Shown: piece by piece, positions 43,367 through 52,430 of the stretch | How the letters are laid out: the number at the start of each line of letters is the position of its first letter | Position numbering within the stretch: position 1 is the stretch's first letter | DNA from: Rathayibacter sp. VKM Ac-2760 | Lineage (GTDB): Bacteria; Actinomycetota; Actinomycetes; Actinomycetales; Microbacteriaceae | DNA length: 64,000 nt | Direction: 5' to 3' | Assembly: GCF_009834185.1 (NCBI RefSeq) | Contig: NZ_CP047173.1 | Span: 2,976,001 to 3,040,000, forward strand | Made by a program: the position numbers and the translations under genes | The notes under the pieces: generated by a model | Seen by the model: only the letters and a program-made list of their open reading frames with translations | The model's database searches: none | Told to the model about the DNA's origin: nothing

Positions 43367-43974
43367 GAGTGCGCCCCGTCCAGGCCGGCGTAGAGCGCCT
43401 TCGCCTCGTCCCAGGTGGGCAGGATGCCCAGAGCCTCGGCCTCGGCGAGGGTGGGCGCCTCGGTGTCCTTCGGCGAGAGCAGCGGCTCGCCCGCCTCGGC
43501 GGGGAAGCGCAGGCCGATCTGCTCGTCGAGCGGGTCGATCCCCTTCTCGCGCACCGGGTCGTAGGTGGAGGAGACGAGGTAGGAGACGACCGCCCCCTCC
43601 GTCAGCGCCACGAAGGCGTGGGCGAGGCCCTCGGCGAGGTAGACGGAGCGGCGGTCGACGTCGTCGAGCAGCACCGAGTCCCACCGGCCGAACGTCGGCG
43701 AGCCGACGCGGACGTCGATGATGTAGTCGAGCACCGCGCCGGAGAAGCAGGAGACGTACTTCGCCTGCGACGGCGGGATCTGCGCGAAGTGGATGCCGCG
43801 GACGGTGCCGCGCTTGGAGACCGAGGTGTTGCCCTGCTGCAGCGCGAGCGGATGCCCGACCTTCTCCGCGAGGCGGTCGAAGCGGTAGAACTCGTAGAAC
43901 ACCCCCCGGTCGTCGGGGAACTGCCGCGGAGTGATCTCGTACGCGTCGGGGATGTCGAGCTCTCTGATCTGCAC
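43363..43974 (-). CDS. rmlC: dTDP-4-dehydrorhamnose 3,5-epimerase
   Basis: A 203-residue cupin-fold epimerase. [35 protein letters not shown] (catalytic histidine), [18 protein letters not shown], the [13 protein letters not shown] strand and [13 protein letters not shown] are characteristic. GTG at 43974 was chosen over GTG at 43980 because a -10-like TACACT (43982-43987) lies exactly 7 nt upstream, as in leaderless genes; the longer form adds only two residues. It makes dTDP-4-keto-rhamnose for RmlD, divergent 97 bp away. Confidence 0.94.
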   Translation of the reverse strand: MQIRELDIPDAYEITPRQFPDDRGVFYEFYRFDRLAEKVGHPLALQQGNTSVSKRGTVRGIHFAQIPPSQAKYVSCFSGAVLDYIIDVRVGSPTFGRWDSVLLDDVDRRSVYLAEGLAHAFVALTEGAVVSYLVSSTYDPVREKGIDPLDEQIGLRFPAEAGEPLLSPKDTEAPTLAEAEALGILPTWDEAKALYAGLDGAHS

Positions 43975-44070
43975 GTTCACGAGTGTACTGAGAGCCCGCA
44001 CAGCCCCGGCGCCCGCCCGGCGCCGGTGCGCCGACGGCCGCGCGTCGGAGGCCTCCGGCAGAATGAGCGG

Positions 44071-44916
44071 GTGACCTTCCTCCTCACGGGCGCCTCCGGC
44101 ATGCTCGGCACCGACCTCCGCTCCTCCCTCGGCGATCGCGCCGTCACGGCGCTCGGCCGCGGCGACCTCGACGTGACCGATCTCGACGCCGTCCGCGCGG
44201 CCGTCGCCGGGCACGACGCGGTGCTGAACTGCGCGGCCTACACCCGCGTCGACGACGCCGAGAGCGACGAGGAGGAGGCACGCCGCGTCAACGCGCTCGG
44301 CGCGCAGAACCTCGCGATCGCCACCGCCGAGATCGGCGCCGCGATCGTCCAGGTCTCGACCGACTACGTCTTCGACGGCTCGGCGACCAGCCCCTACGCC
44401 GAGTCGCACCCCCGCGGGCCGATCTCGGCGTACGGCCGGACGAAGGCCGAGGGTGAGGAGCTCGTCCTCGCCGCGAACCCCGAACGGGGCTACGTCGTCC
44501 GGACGGCCTGGCTCTACGGCGCGCACGGCGGCAACTTCGCGAAGACGATGGTCCGCCTCGCCGGCGCCCACCCCACCCTCACCGTCGTCGACGATCAGCG
44601 CGGTCAGCCCACCTGGACCGGCGACCTCGCCGACCGCCTGATCGAGCTCGTCGACTCCGGCGCCCCGGCCGGCGTCTACCACGGGACCAGCGCGGGCGAG
44701 ACGACCTGGTTCGGCTTCGCCCGCGCCGTCTTCGAGAAGGCGGGACTCGACCCGGAGCGCATCCGGCCGACCGACAGCGGCGCCTTCGTCCGCCCCGCGC
44801 CGCGGCCCGCCTACTCCGTGCTCGGCCACGACGCCTGGGCCGCCGCCGGCCTCGCGCCGATGCGCTCGTGGGAGGACGCGCTCGCCGCCGCCCCGCTCGC
44901 GGCGGTCACGCCGTGA
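44071..44916 (+). CDS. rmlD: dTDP-4-dehydrorhamnose reductase
   Basis: A 281-residue NAD(P)-dependent reductase, the last step to dTDP-L-rhamnose. [11 protein letters not shown] near the start, [51 protein letters not shown] and [16 protein letters not shown] are standard RmlD motifs. The GTG at 44071 starts the Rossmann fold. It overlaps a glycosyltransferase gene by 4 bp. rmlD is divergent from rmlCA, so expression of the pathway is set by two facing promoters. Confidence 0.94.
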   Translation: MTFLLTGASGMLGTDLRSSLGDRAVTALGRGDLDVTDLDAVRAAVAGHDAVLNCAAYTRVDDAESDEEEARRVNALGAQNLAIATAEIGAAIVQVSTDYVFDGSATSPYAESHPRGPISAYGRTKAEGEELVLAANPERGYVVRTAWLYGAHGGNFAKTMVRLAGAHPTLTVVDDQRGQPTWTGDLADRLIELVDSGAPAGVYHGTSAGETTWFGFARAVFEKAGLDPERIRPTDSGAFVRPAPRPAYSVLGHDAWAAAGLAPMRSWEDALAAAPLAAVTP

Positions 44917-46049
44917 CGACGACGCTCCGGGTCGTCGCCGACCAGATGCTCGCCCGCGTCCCCGGTGGCATCGGCCGCTACACCGAGGAGCTCACCCGCG
45001 AGCTGATCGCCACCGCCCCGCGGGACTGCGAGGTCGAGGCCGTCGTCTCCGCGCACCCGCCGGAGAAGGACGAGGAGCTGCGGCAGCGCCTGCCCGGTCT
45101 GGCGCGCCTGCACCGCCTGCACCTCGGCCGCCGCGAGCTCTCGCGCGCCTGGCAGTACGGCATCGGCATCCCGGCCGGCGGCGGCATGATGCACGCCCCC
45201 AGCCTCTTCGCGCCGCTGCGCAACCACGACGGCAGGGAGGGCGAGCAGATCGCGGTCACCATCCACGACACGGTGCCGTGGACCCACCCCGAGACGCTCA
45301 CCCCGCACGGGGCGAAGTGGCACCGGGCGATGGCCAAGCGCGCGCAGAAGTTCGCGGACGCCGTGGTCGTGCCCACCCATGCCGTCGCGCAGCAGCTCGC
45401 GCAGGTGCTCGACTTCGGCGACCGGATCCGCGTGATCGGCGGCGCCGTCGGCTCGGGCCTCGTCCTGCCGGACGACGCCGACGAGCGCGCCGCCGCCCTC
45501 GGGCTGCCGGCCGAGTACGTCCTCAGCGTGGGGACGCTCGAGCCGCGAAAGGGCCTGGTCTCGCTGATCGCGGCGTTCGGCGGCTCCTCCGCGCCGAGCA
45601 TCCCGCTGCTCATCGTGGGACCGACCGGCTGGGGCGAGCTCGACATCGCCTCCGTCGCCGACGAGCAGGGGCTCGAGGAAGACCGGGTGCGCGCGCTCGG
45701 GGTCCTCAGCGACTCGGACCTCGCGGTCGTGCTGAGCCGGGCGACCCTCTTCGTCTACCCGAGCATCGCCGAGGGCTTCGGCCTGCCGGTGCTCGAGGCC
45801 ATGCACTTCGGCGTGCCGGTCGTGCACTCGGACGACCCGGCGCTGCTCGAGGTCGCGGCCGACGCGGGAGTCGCCGTCGAGCGCGGCGTCGCGAAGGACT
45901 ACCCGGAGCGGCTCGCGCTCGCGATGAGCAGCGTGCTCTCGGACACCGCGCTGCGCGAGCGGCTCTCGATCGCCGGCCGCGACCGCGCCCGCGCGTTCAG
46001 CTGGCGCGACTCCGCCGAGCGCGTCTGGGCACTGCACGCCGACCTCTGA
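44913..46049 (+). CDS. Family 4 glycosyltransferase
   Basis: A 378-residue GT-B enzyme. LRVVADQMLARVPGGIGRYTEEL, LSVGTLEPRKGLVSLIAAF and AEGFGLPVLEAMHFGVPVVHSD give the family. Its start lies in the rmlD stop codon, so it is co-translated and probably transfers rhamnose or a sugar added to it. A strong 10-bp hairpin follows 13 nt after the stop. Confidence 0.88.
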   Translation: MTTTLRVVADQMLARVPGGIGRYTEELTRELIATAPRDCEVEAVVSAHPPEKDEELRQRLPGLARLHRLHLGRRELSRAWQYGIGIPAGGGMMHAPSLFAPLRNHDGREGEQIAVTIHDTVPWTHPETLTPHGAKWHRAMAKRAQKFADAVVVPTHAVAQQLAQVLDFGDRIRVIGGAVGSGLVLPDDADERAAALGLPAEYVLSVGTLEPRKGLVSLIAAFGGSSAPSIPLLIVGPTGWGELDIASVADEQGLEEDRVRALGVLSDSDLAVVLSRATLFVYPSIAEGFGLPVLEAMHFGVPVVHSDDPALLEVAADAGVAVERGVAKDYPERLALAMSSVLSDTALRERLSIAGRDRARAFSWRDSAERVWALHADL

Positions 46050-46062
46050 GCCGAGCGAGCGG

Positions 46063-46091
46063 CCGGCAGGGGCGTCTCCCTCCCCTGCCGG
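46063..46091 (+). terminator. Terminator hairpin after the rmlD operon
   Basis: CCGGCAGGGG (46063-46072) and CCCCTGCCGG (46082-46091) form a perfect 10-bp stem with a 9-nt loop, 13 nt after the glycosyltransferase stop. The second arm merges with the first REP-like unit. Confidence 0.7.
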
Positions 46092-46245
46092 TCGAGTAGC
46101 CCCGGAGGGGCACCCCTTCTGCTGCTCGAGTAGCCCCGCAGGGGCGTATCGAGACCCACCGTCATCAGCACAGCGGGTCTGCAGACTCCGCCTCCTGGCG
46201 CGGGCGGATCTCGATACGCCCGCTCCGCGGGCTACTCGATCAGCA
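46088..46245. repeat. REP-like palindromic repeats
   Basis: The gap between the rmlD operon and the LCP gene holds units at 46088-46115, 46123-46157 (CTCGAGTAGCCCCGC then GGGGCGTATCGAGACC) and 46206-46245 (GATCTCGATACGCCCGC then GCGGGCTACTCGATC) in alternating orientation. Same family as at 42372-42487 and 62816-63282. No gene is seen in 46050-46307. Confidence 0.8.
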
Positions 46246-46307
46246 AGGGGCGCCCCGCGGGCCACTCGATCAGCAAGGGGGGCGCCCGCTCAGCGGGCTC
46301 CTCGCCG

Positions 46308-47675
46308 CTACTGCGCGGAGTCGGGGAACAGCCCCTCGTGCACGAGGGAGCGCACGACGTCGTAATCCGGGTCGCGGTCGACGTCGACGGCCGGCGGGAT
46401 CAGCTCGACGGTGCCGAGCGGCTGGCTCTTCGTCTTCAGCCCGAGCTGGACGAAGTAGCCGAGCATCCCCTGCGGCACGTCGGTCTTGATCACCTGGGAG
46501 CCCGCCGCAGCGACGTCCTGGAACTTCGAGAGGACGTTGCCGGGCTCGAACTGCTCGAGCAGCGCCGCCTGCACCTGGCGCTGGCGCGCCATCCGGTCGT
46601 AGTCGCTCGTCGTGTAGCGCGAGCGGGCGTAGGCGAGCGCCTGCTCGCCGTTGAAGTGCCACGGGCCGGGGTCGATCCACTGGTTGACGCCCTGCATGAC
46701 GCCGTCCGAGTCCGGCAGGCCGCCGAGCGGCAGCGGCTCGGTGCCCTGGTAGTCGATGTCGATGCCGCCGAGCGAGTCGATCAGCTCGGCGAAGCCCTGC
46801 ATGTCGATCAGCGCGTAGTACTGGATCGGCAGGCCGAGCATCCCCTCGACCGCGTCGCGGGTCGCCTCGATGCCGGGCTCGCTGCCCTCGGCGATCGCGT
46901 CCGGGTAGAGCTCGGGGTGCTTGAGCTCGACCTCGGTGTAGATCGAGTTCAGCTTGCAGACGTCGACGGCGCAGTTCTTCGTCGTGTAGCCGTCGGGGTA
47001 CAGCTCGTGCATCGGGCTGTCCTCGGGGAACGGGATGTTGACGAACTCGCGCGAGACTCCGATCGTCGTCGCCGCTCCGGTCGACGCGTCGATGCTGACG
47101 ACGGAGATGCTGTCGGGCCGCAGGCCGTCGCGGTCCTCGCCCGCGTCGCCGCCGAGCAGCATGATGTTGTACCGCCCGTCGATCGGCTGCTCGATCGCGC
47201 CGCCGCCGAAGATCGAGGAGAGCGTGCCGCGGGTGACCCCGACGAGGTAGGTGCCGTAGGCGGTCGAGCCGACCGACACCGCCATCAGCGCGATCGTCGC
47301 GAAGGCGAGGACGCCGCGCATCCGCGGCCGCGCCCGCACCAGCCGGATCAGCCGGAGCGTGTCGAGCGTGAGCACGAGCCAGACGACGCCGTAGATCACG
47401 AGCGCCGCCTGCAGCGCGAGCATCGAGAGATCGAAGGTCGCGAGCGTGTAGAGCCCGGTGGGGAAGACGAAGTAGAGGATCACCGCGACCAGCAGCGCCG
47501 TCCAGAGCCCGAGTGTGAAGCCGAGTCCGAGCCGGCCGAGCCTGCGGTTGCCCGCGAGCACCTGCGCCGAGCCTGGCACCAGCAGATTGCCGATCAGCAG
47601 CCACCAGGCGCGCCGGGTCATGAAGGTGCTCGAGCGGACGTCCGGGTGCCGCAGCGGCAGCGTCATCGCCGTCAC
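46308..47675 (-). CDS. LytR-CpsA-Psr (LCP) family glycopolymer transferase
   Basis: A 455-residue membrane protein with about four N-terminal membrane segments (to about 150), the last serving as the anchor, and an extracytoplasmic LCP domain (about 165-405): [68 protein letters not shown] and [16 protein letters not shown]. The conserved arginines that bind the pyrophosphate lipid are present. LCP enzymes attach glycopolymers to peptidoglycan. The GTG start overlaps purE by 4 bp, so it is the last gene of the birA-PH-purK-purE-LCP gene line. A purE-LCP pairing is unusual functionally and may be positional. Confidence 0.92.
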   Translation of the reverse strand: MTAMTLPLRHPDVRSSTFMTRRAWWLLIGNLLVPGSAQVLAGNRRLGRLGLGFTLGLWTALLVAVILYFVFPTGLYTLATFDLSMLALQAALVIYGVVWLVLTLDTLRLIRLVRARPRMRGVLAFATIALMAVSVGSTAYGTYLVGVTRGTLSSIFGGGAIEQPIDGRYNIMLLGGDAGEDRDGLRPDSISVVSIDASTGAATTIGVSREFVNIPFPEDSPMHELYPDGYTTKNCAVDVCKLNSIYTEVELKHPELYPDAIAEGSEPGIEATRDAVEGMLGLPIQYYALIDMQGFAELIDSLGGIDIDYQGTEPLPLGGLPDSDGVMQGVNQWIDPGPWHFNGEQALAYARSRYTTSDYDRMARQRQVQAALLEQFEPGNVLSKFQDVAAAGSQVIKTDVPQGMLGYFVQLGLKTKSQPLGTVELIPPAVDVDRDPDYDVVRSLVHEGLFPDSAQ

Positions 47676-48190
47676 AGGCCGGCCACCAGGGCCTCGTTCT
47701 TGGCCGCGACCTGCGCCTCCAGGTCGGCCGCGAAGGCGTCGAGGCGCGCGGAGAGGGCGTCGTCGCCGATCGCGAGCATCTTCACCGCGAGCAGTCCGGC
47801 GTTGCGGGCGCCGCCGATCGAGACGGTCGCGACGGGGACGCCGGCCGGCATCTGCACGATCGAGAGCAGGGAGTCGAGTCCGTCCAGGCGCGCGAGCGGC
47901 ACCGGCACGCCGACGACCGGGAGCGAGGTGACCGCGGCCAGCATCCCGGGGAGGTGCGCGGCGCCGCCGGCGCCCGCGATGACGACGCGGAGGCCGCGCG
48001 CCCGAGCGCCGCGACCGTAGTCGATCATCGCCTGGGGAGTGCGGTGCGCCGAGACCACGCGGACCTCGTGGGCGATCCCGAACTCGGCGAGGGTCGTCGA
48101 GGCGGCCTGCATCACCGACCAGTCGGAGTCGGAGCCCATGACGACGCCGACGAGCGGAGACGGCCCGTTGACGAGCGCGTCGGCGCTCAC
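47672..48190 (-). CDS. purE: N5-carboxyaminoimidazole ribonucleotide mutase
   Basis: A 172-residue enzyme of purine biosynthesis, converting N5-CAIR to [21 protein letters not shown], the [16 protein letters not shown] catalytic histidine loop, [34 protein letters not shown] and [23 protein letters not shown] are canonical. The GTG at 48190 was chosen because the protein begins just before the first beta strand; longer forms read through the purK spacer. It follows purK by 61 bp and works with it. Confidence 0.96.
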   Translation of the reverse strand: MSADALVNGPSPLVGVVMGSDSDWSVMQAASTTLAEFGIAHEVRVVSAHRTPQAMIDYGRGARARGLRVVIAGAGGAAHLPGMLAAVTSLPVVGVPVPLARLDGLDSLLSIVQMPAGVPVATVSIGGARNAGLLAVKMLAIGDDALSARLDAFAADLEAQVAAKNEALVAGL

Positions 48191-48251
48191 AGGGCGGATC
48201 CGGCAGGGGTCGCTGAGGTCATGTGGCGGGTCACGGCGACCATCGTACGTC

Positions 48252-49382
48252 TCAGTCCGTGAGAACGGCGGCCGCGGCACGCGCCTCGTAGACGACCGTC
48301 TCGAGCTCGTCCCCGGTGGCGTTGACGTGCCCGACCTTGCGGCCGGGGCGCGGCTCCTTGCCGTAGTTGTGCACCTTGACCGCCGGGTGCGCCGCGAGCA
48401 CGAGCGGGTAGCGATCGGTGAGCGACTCCCCCACGGGCCCGCCCAGGACGTTCACCATCACGGTCCACGGGTCGCGGCAGCCGGTCGCGCCCAGCGGCAG
48501 GTCGAGCACCGCGCGCAGGTGCTGCTCGAACTGCGAGGTGGTGGAGCCGTCCATCGTCCAGTGCCCGCTGTTGTGCGGCCGCATCGCCAGCTCGTTGACG
48601 AGGACGCGGTCGTCCGTCGTCTCGAACAGCTCGACGGCGAGCACCCCGGTGACGCCGAGGCTCTCGGCGATCGTCTCGGCGATGTCGGCCGCCGCGGCCG
48701 CGAGCCGGCCGGCCGAGGCGGGGGCGGGCGCGAGCACCTCGGCGCAGACGCCGTCGCGCTGGATCGACTCGACGACGGGCCAGAGGATGCTCTCGCCGGA
48801 GGGGCGGCGGGCCACCAGCTGGGCGAGCTCGCGGCGGAAGTCGACGAGCTCCTCGACGAGGAGCGCTCCCCCGCGGCCGCCCTCGGCGAGCGCCGCGAAC
48901 CAGTCGTCCGCCTCGTGCGCGCCGCGGACGACGCGGACGCCCTTGCCGTCGTAGCCGCCGCGCGCGGTCTTGACCACCGCGCGGCCGCCGTGCTCGGCGA
49001 GGAACGCGGCCAGCTCGTCGGCGGAGGAGACCGCGGCCCAGTCCGGCACGGGGACGCCGAGCTCGGTGAGGCGCTGCCGCATCATCAGCTTGTCCTGCGC
49101 GTAGAGGAGGGCGTCGGGGCCCGGGTGCACGGCCACGCCCTCGGCCACGAGGCGGCGGAGGATCGGCTGCGGCACGTGCTCGTGGTCGAAGGTGACGACG
49201 TCGACGGTCCGCGCGAAGGCGAGCACCGTCTCCTCGTCGCGGTAGTCGCCGACGACGGTCGCCGCGAGGCCCGCCGGGGCGCCCTCGGTCTCGGCGAGGA
49301 CCGCGATGCCGAGGCCCAGCTCGACCGCCGCGGGGATCATCATCCGGGCGAGCTGGCCGCCACCGATCACTCCGACGCGCAT
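48252..49382 (-). CDS. purK: N5-carboxyaminoimidazole ribonucleotide synthase
   Basis: A 376-residue ATP-grasp enzyme: AIR plus bicarbonate and ATP to N5-[26 protein letters not shown] at the N-terminus, TFDHEHVP, the ATP-grasp [42 protein letters not shown] and the C-terminal [21 protein letters not shown] are diagnostic. An AGGAGGAG site precedes the ATG. It is downstream of birA and the PH-domain gene in the same direction. Confidence 0.96.
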   Translation of the reverse strand: MRVGVIGGGQLARMMIPAAVELGLGIAVLAETEGAPAGLAATVVGDYRDEETVLAFARTVDVVTFDHEHVPQPILRRLVAEGVAVHPGPDALLYAQDKLMMRQRLTELGVPVPDWAAVSSADELAAFLAEHGGRAVVKTARGGYDGKGVRVVRGAHEADDWFAALAEGGRGGALLVEELVDFRRELAQLVARRPSGESILWPVVESIQRDGVCAEVLAPAPASAGRLAAAAADIAETIAESLGVTGVLAVELFETTDDRVLVNELAMRPHNSGHWTMDGSTTSQFEQHLRAVLDLPLGATGCRDPWTVMVNVLGGPVGESLTDRYPLVLAAHPAVKVHNYGKEPRPGRKVGHVNATGDELETVVYEARAAAAVLTD

Positions 49383-49437
49383 GGCGCTCCTCCTGGTTCC
49401 GCCCGCGGGCGCGGGGCGGCTCCATGCTACCGACGGC

Positions 49438-49917
49438 TCAGAGCGGAGGCAGGTCCGGCGCCAGGGGCAGCGGCGCCGCCGCGATCGCCTCGCGCAGCAG
49501 CTCCGCGACGAGCTCGGGGTCGTCCACGTCGCGCAGCACGAACAGCTCGGCGCCGCCCTGCTCCAGGCGCACGTCGCCGCAGCGGGCGAGGCGCTGGCCG
49601 GGGCTGCGCGAGACGCTCACCGCCATCCGCGGGTCGAAGGTCACCTCGGCGCGGCGCACGGAGAGGACTCCGCGCCGGGCGTGCAGTCCGCGCCGGGTGA
49701 TCCGGTAGCGGATGCTCGCCCAGCCCGCGAGGCCGGGGACGCAGAGCAGGAGGACGAGCACGGTCGTGCCCAGCGCGATGATCCAGCGCTGCAGCTCGAG
49801 CTCGAACTGCGCCGCGAAGTAGAAGCCCGCCCAGGTGAGCAGGAGGAAGCCGACGACCGGGCCGAACGCGCGCCGGGCACGCGGCGTGAGCCGGGCGAGC
49901 TCGTCGTCGGCGCTCAC
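49438..49917 (-). CDS. PH-domain-containing small membrane protein
   Basis: A 159-residue protein with two membrane segments (about 20-65) and a C-terminal bacterial PH-like domain (about 68-150): IRYRITRRGLHARRGVLSVRRAEVTFDPRMAVSVSRS and RLEQGGAELFVLRDVDDPELVAELL. A common actinobacterial protein between birA and purK; its function is unknown. The GTG start overlaps the birA stop by 4 bp. Confidence 0.82.
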   Translation of the reverse strand: MSADDELARLTPRARRAFGPVVGFLLLTWAGFYFAAQFELELQRWIIALGTTVLVLLLCVPGLAGWASIRYRITRRGLHARRGVLSVRRAEVTFDPRMAVSVSRSPGQRLARCGDVRLEQGGAELFVLRDVDDPELVAELLREAIAAAPLPLAPDLPPL

Positions 49918-50680
49918 TGGCGGAGGTGGGTGACGTCGCCCGCCGAGAACGAGCGCCGGGCGCCGCCCTGCTCCAGCACGAGAGCGCCGTCCGCGTCGAG
50001 CGCGACCGCGGTGCCCTCCTCGACCGACCCGCCGGGCAGCTCGACCCGGACCCGGCGGCCGAGCGTGCCGCAGTGCGCGCGGACGACGGCGGCCGTGCCC
50101 GCGGACTCGGCGTCGCCGAGGGCGAGCAGCGGCGCGAGCAGCGCCGAGAACTCGGTGAGGAACGCGGCGAGCACGGCGTCGGCGCCCGTCGTCGTCGCGC
50201 CGGCGAGGGCGAGCGAGGTCGCGGTGGGCACCGGCAGCTCCTCCTCGCTCAGCAGGAGGTTGATCCCGGTGCCGACGATCACGCGACCGTCGGGGAGGCG
50301 CTCGGCGAGGATCCCCGCCGCCTTGCGTCCGCCGAGCAGCACGTCGTTCGGCCACTTGACCTCGACGGCGCCGGCCACCAGCGGGGAGAGCGCTCGGGCG
50401 AGGGCCGCGCCCGCGAGCAGCGGCAGCCAGCCGACGGCCGGCGCCGGCAGCGACGCCGCGTCGACGAGCGTGGACGCCGCGAGCGTCCGCCAGGCGGGGC
50501 CTGCCAGACCCGGCCGAGCCGGCCCCGGCCGGCCCGCTGGTCGTCCGTCGCGACGACCGAGAGGTGCGGCCAGGCGGCCGGCTCGGCGGCGGCGCGGTCG
50601 CGGAGCTCGTCGTTCGTCGAGCCGGCGCTCTCGAGCCAGAGGACCTGCGGCGACACGGAGCGGGAGAGCGGGAGCTGCAT
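49914..50680 (-). pseudogene. birA: Biotin--[acetyl-CoA-carboxylase] ligase, frameshifted
   Basis: Two reading frames together give one complete biotin protein ligase of about 255 residues. The first (from the ATG at 50680) has LESAGSTNDELRDRA and ATDDQRAGRGRLGRVWQAPPG. The second, in another frame, continues with TLAASTLVDAASLPAPAVGWL, VKWPNDVLLGGRKAAGILAE and GTGINLLL to the stop. The break lies near 50487-50491, where the expected G-G-T-L-A is missing one base. This is either a real inactivating deletion or a sequencing error. Biotin ligase is needed to activate the carboxylase alpha subunit at 60900-62660. Confidence 0.82.
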
Positions 50681-50818
50681 GCGGCCACGCTACCCGCGGC
50701 CCCCGCGAGAAGACCCGGGGGCGGGCGACCCGTCTTGTGCGGATCCTCCTGGCGCCGGCATCGGCTCCTGTGCGCCTGCGACAACGGAGGGGTCCTGCCC
50801 CGCCGATAGGGTGGGCGA

Positions 50819-52423
50819 GTGACCGCGAACATCGAACGTCCCGCGCCCGATCTCTTCACGACCGCGGGGAAGATCGCGGATCTGAAGGCCCGCTACCACG
50901 AGGCGGTCACCGCGAGCGGCGAGGCCGCCATCGAGAAGCAGCACGCCAAGGGCAAGATGACCGCTCGCGAGCGGATCGACACCCTGCTCGACCCCGGCTC
51001 CTTCGTCGAGCTGGACGAGTTCGTCCGCCACCGCACCCACGCCTTCGGCATGGAGAAGAAGCGGCCCTACGGCGACGCCGTCGTGACCGGCACCGGCACC
51101 ATCCACGGCCGACAGGTCGCCGTCTACTCGCAGGACTTCACGATCTTCGGCGGCTCGCTCGGCGAGGTCGCGGGCGAGAAGATCATCAAGGTGATGGACC
51201 TGGCGCTGAAGACCGGCGTCCCCATCATCGGCATCCTCGACTCCGGCGGAGCGCGGATCCAGGAGGGCGTCGTCGCCCTCGGCAAGTACGGCGAGATCTT
51301 CCGCCGGAACACCGCGGCGAGCGGCGTCATCCCGCAGATCTCGATCATCTGCGGCCCGGCGGCCGGTGGAGCGGTCTACTCCCCCGCCCTCACCGACTTC
51401 GTGATCATGGTCGACAAGACCAGCCAGATGTTCGTCACCGGCCCCGACGTGATCAAGACCGTCACCGGCGAGGACGTCGGCATGGAGGAGCTCGGCGGCG
51501 CGCTCACCCACAACAAGATCTCCGGCGTCTCGCACTACCTCGCGAGCGACGAGAACGACGCGCTCGACTACGCGCGCACCCTGCTGTCCTTCCTCCCGGA
51601 CAACAACCTCTCCCCCGCGCCGGTGTTCGACACCGAGGTCGACCTCGAGACCACGGACTCCGACCGCTTCCTCGACACGGTCATCCCCGACAGCCCGAAC
51701 CAGCCGTACGACATGCGCGCCGTGATCGAGCACATCGTCGACGAGGGCGACTTCCTCGAGGTGCAGCCGCTCTTCGCGCCCAACATCGTGATCGGCTTCG
51801 GCCGGGTCGAGGGCCGCTCCGTCGGCATCATCGCCAACCAGCCCAGCGCGATGGCGGGCACCCTCAACATCGAGGCGGGCGAGAAGGCCTCGCGCTTCGT
51901 CCGCTTCTGCGACGCGTTCTCGCTGCCGATCCTCACCCTGGTCGATGTCCCCGGCTACCTGCCCGGCACCGACCAGGAGTGGACGGGCGTCATCCGCCGC
52001 GGCGCGAAGCTGCTCTACGCCTACGCGGAGGCGACCGTGCCGCTGGTCACCGTCATCCTGCGCAAGGCCTACGGCGGCGCGTACATCGTGATGGGCTCGA
52101 AGCAGCTCGGGGCCGACATCAACCTCGCCTGGCCGACCGCCGAGATCGCGGTGATGGGCGGCCAGGGCGCGGTCAACATCCTCTATCGCAACGAGATCCG
52201 GAAGGCGGAGGAGGCGGGCGAGGACGTCGCCGCCGTTCGCACCCGGCTCGCGAACGAGTACACCTACAACGTGGCGAGCCCGTTCCTGGCCGCCGAGCGC
52301 GGCGAGCTGGACGGCGTCATCGAGCCGTCCGCGACGCGGGTGTCGGTCGTCAAGGCGCTGCGGGCGCTGCGGACCAAGCGCGCGAACCTGCCGGCCAAGA
52401 AGCACGGCAACATCCCGCTCTGA
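50819..52423 (+). CDS. pccB: Acyl-CoA carboxylase, beta (carboxyltransferase) subunit
   Basis: A 534-residue carboxyltransferase of the propionyl/acetyl-CoA carboxylase group (AccD5/PccB type). The N-terminal [23 protein letters not shown] is characteristic, as are [60 protein letters not shown] and [28 protein letters not shown] with the biotin- and CoA-binding oxyanion-hole glycines. A -10-like TAGGGT sits 6 nt before the GTG. It needs the biotinylated alpha subunit (60900) and probably AccE (55253). Confidence 0.95.
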   Translation: MTANIERPAPDLFTTAGKIADLKARYHEAVTASGEAAIEKQHAKGKMTARERIDTLLDPGSFVELDEFVRHRTHAFGMEKKRPYGDAVVTGTGTIHGRQVAVYSQDFTIFGGSLGEVAGEKIIKVMDLALKTGVPIIGILDSGGARIQEGVVALGKYGEIFRRNTAASGVIPQISIICGPAAGGAVYSPALTDFVIMVDKTSQMFVTGPDVIKTVTGEDVGMEELGGALTHNKISGVSHYLASDENDALDYARTLLSFLPDNNLSPAPVFDTEVDLETTDSDRFLDTVIPDSPNQPYDMRAVIEHIVDEGDFLEVQPLFAPNIVIGFGRVEGRSVGIIANQPSAMAGTLNIEAGEKASRFVRFCDAFSLPILTLVDVPGYLPGTDQEWTGVIRRGAKLLYAYAEATVPLVTVILRKAYGGAYIVMGSKQLGADINLAWPTAEIAVMGGQGAVNILYRNEIRKAEEAGEDVAAVRTRLANEYTYNVASPFLAAERGELDGVIEPSATRVSVVKALRALRTKRANLPAKKHGNIPL

Positions 52424-52430
52424 GCGGCGA

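Noticed and set aside
41567..43393. Long plus-strand reading frame with ten-residue repeats across 42183-42330
   Set aside because: The repeats are a translation of the intergenic array; the frame overlaps a rhamnosyltransferase-like gene and rmlA without any domain.
48191..48251. Small 18-codon open frame between purK and purE (starts ATGGTCGCC)
   Set aside because: It is too short, has no clear ribosome-binding site and overlaps the purE start by chance, so I do not list it as a gene.
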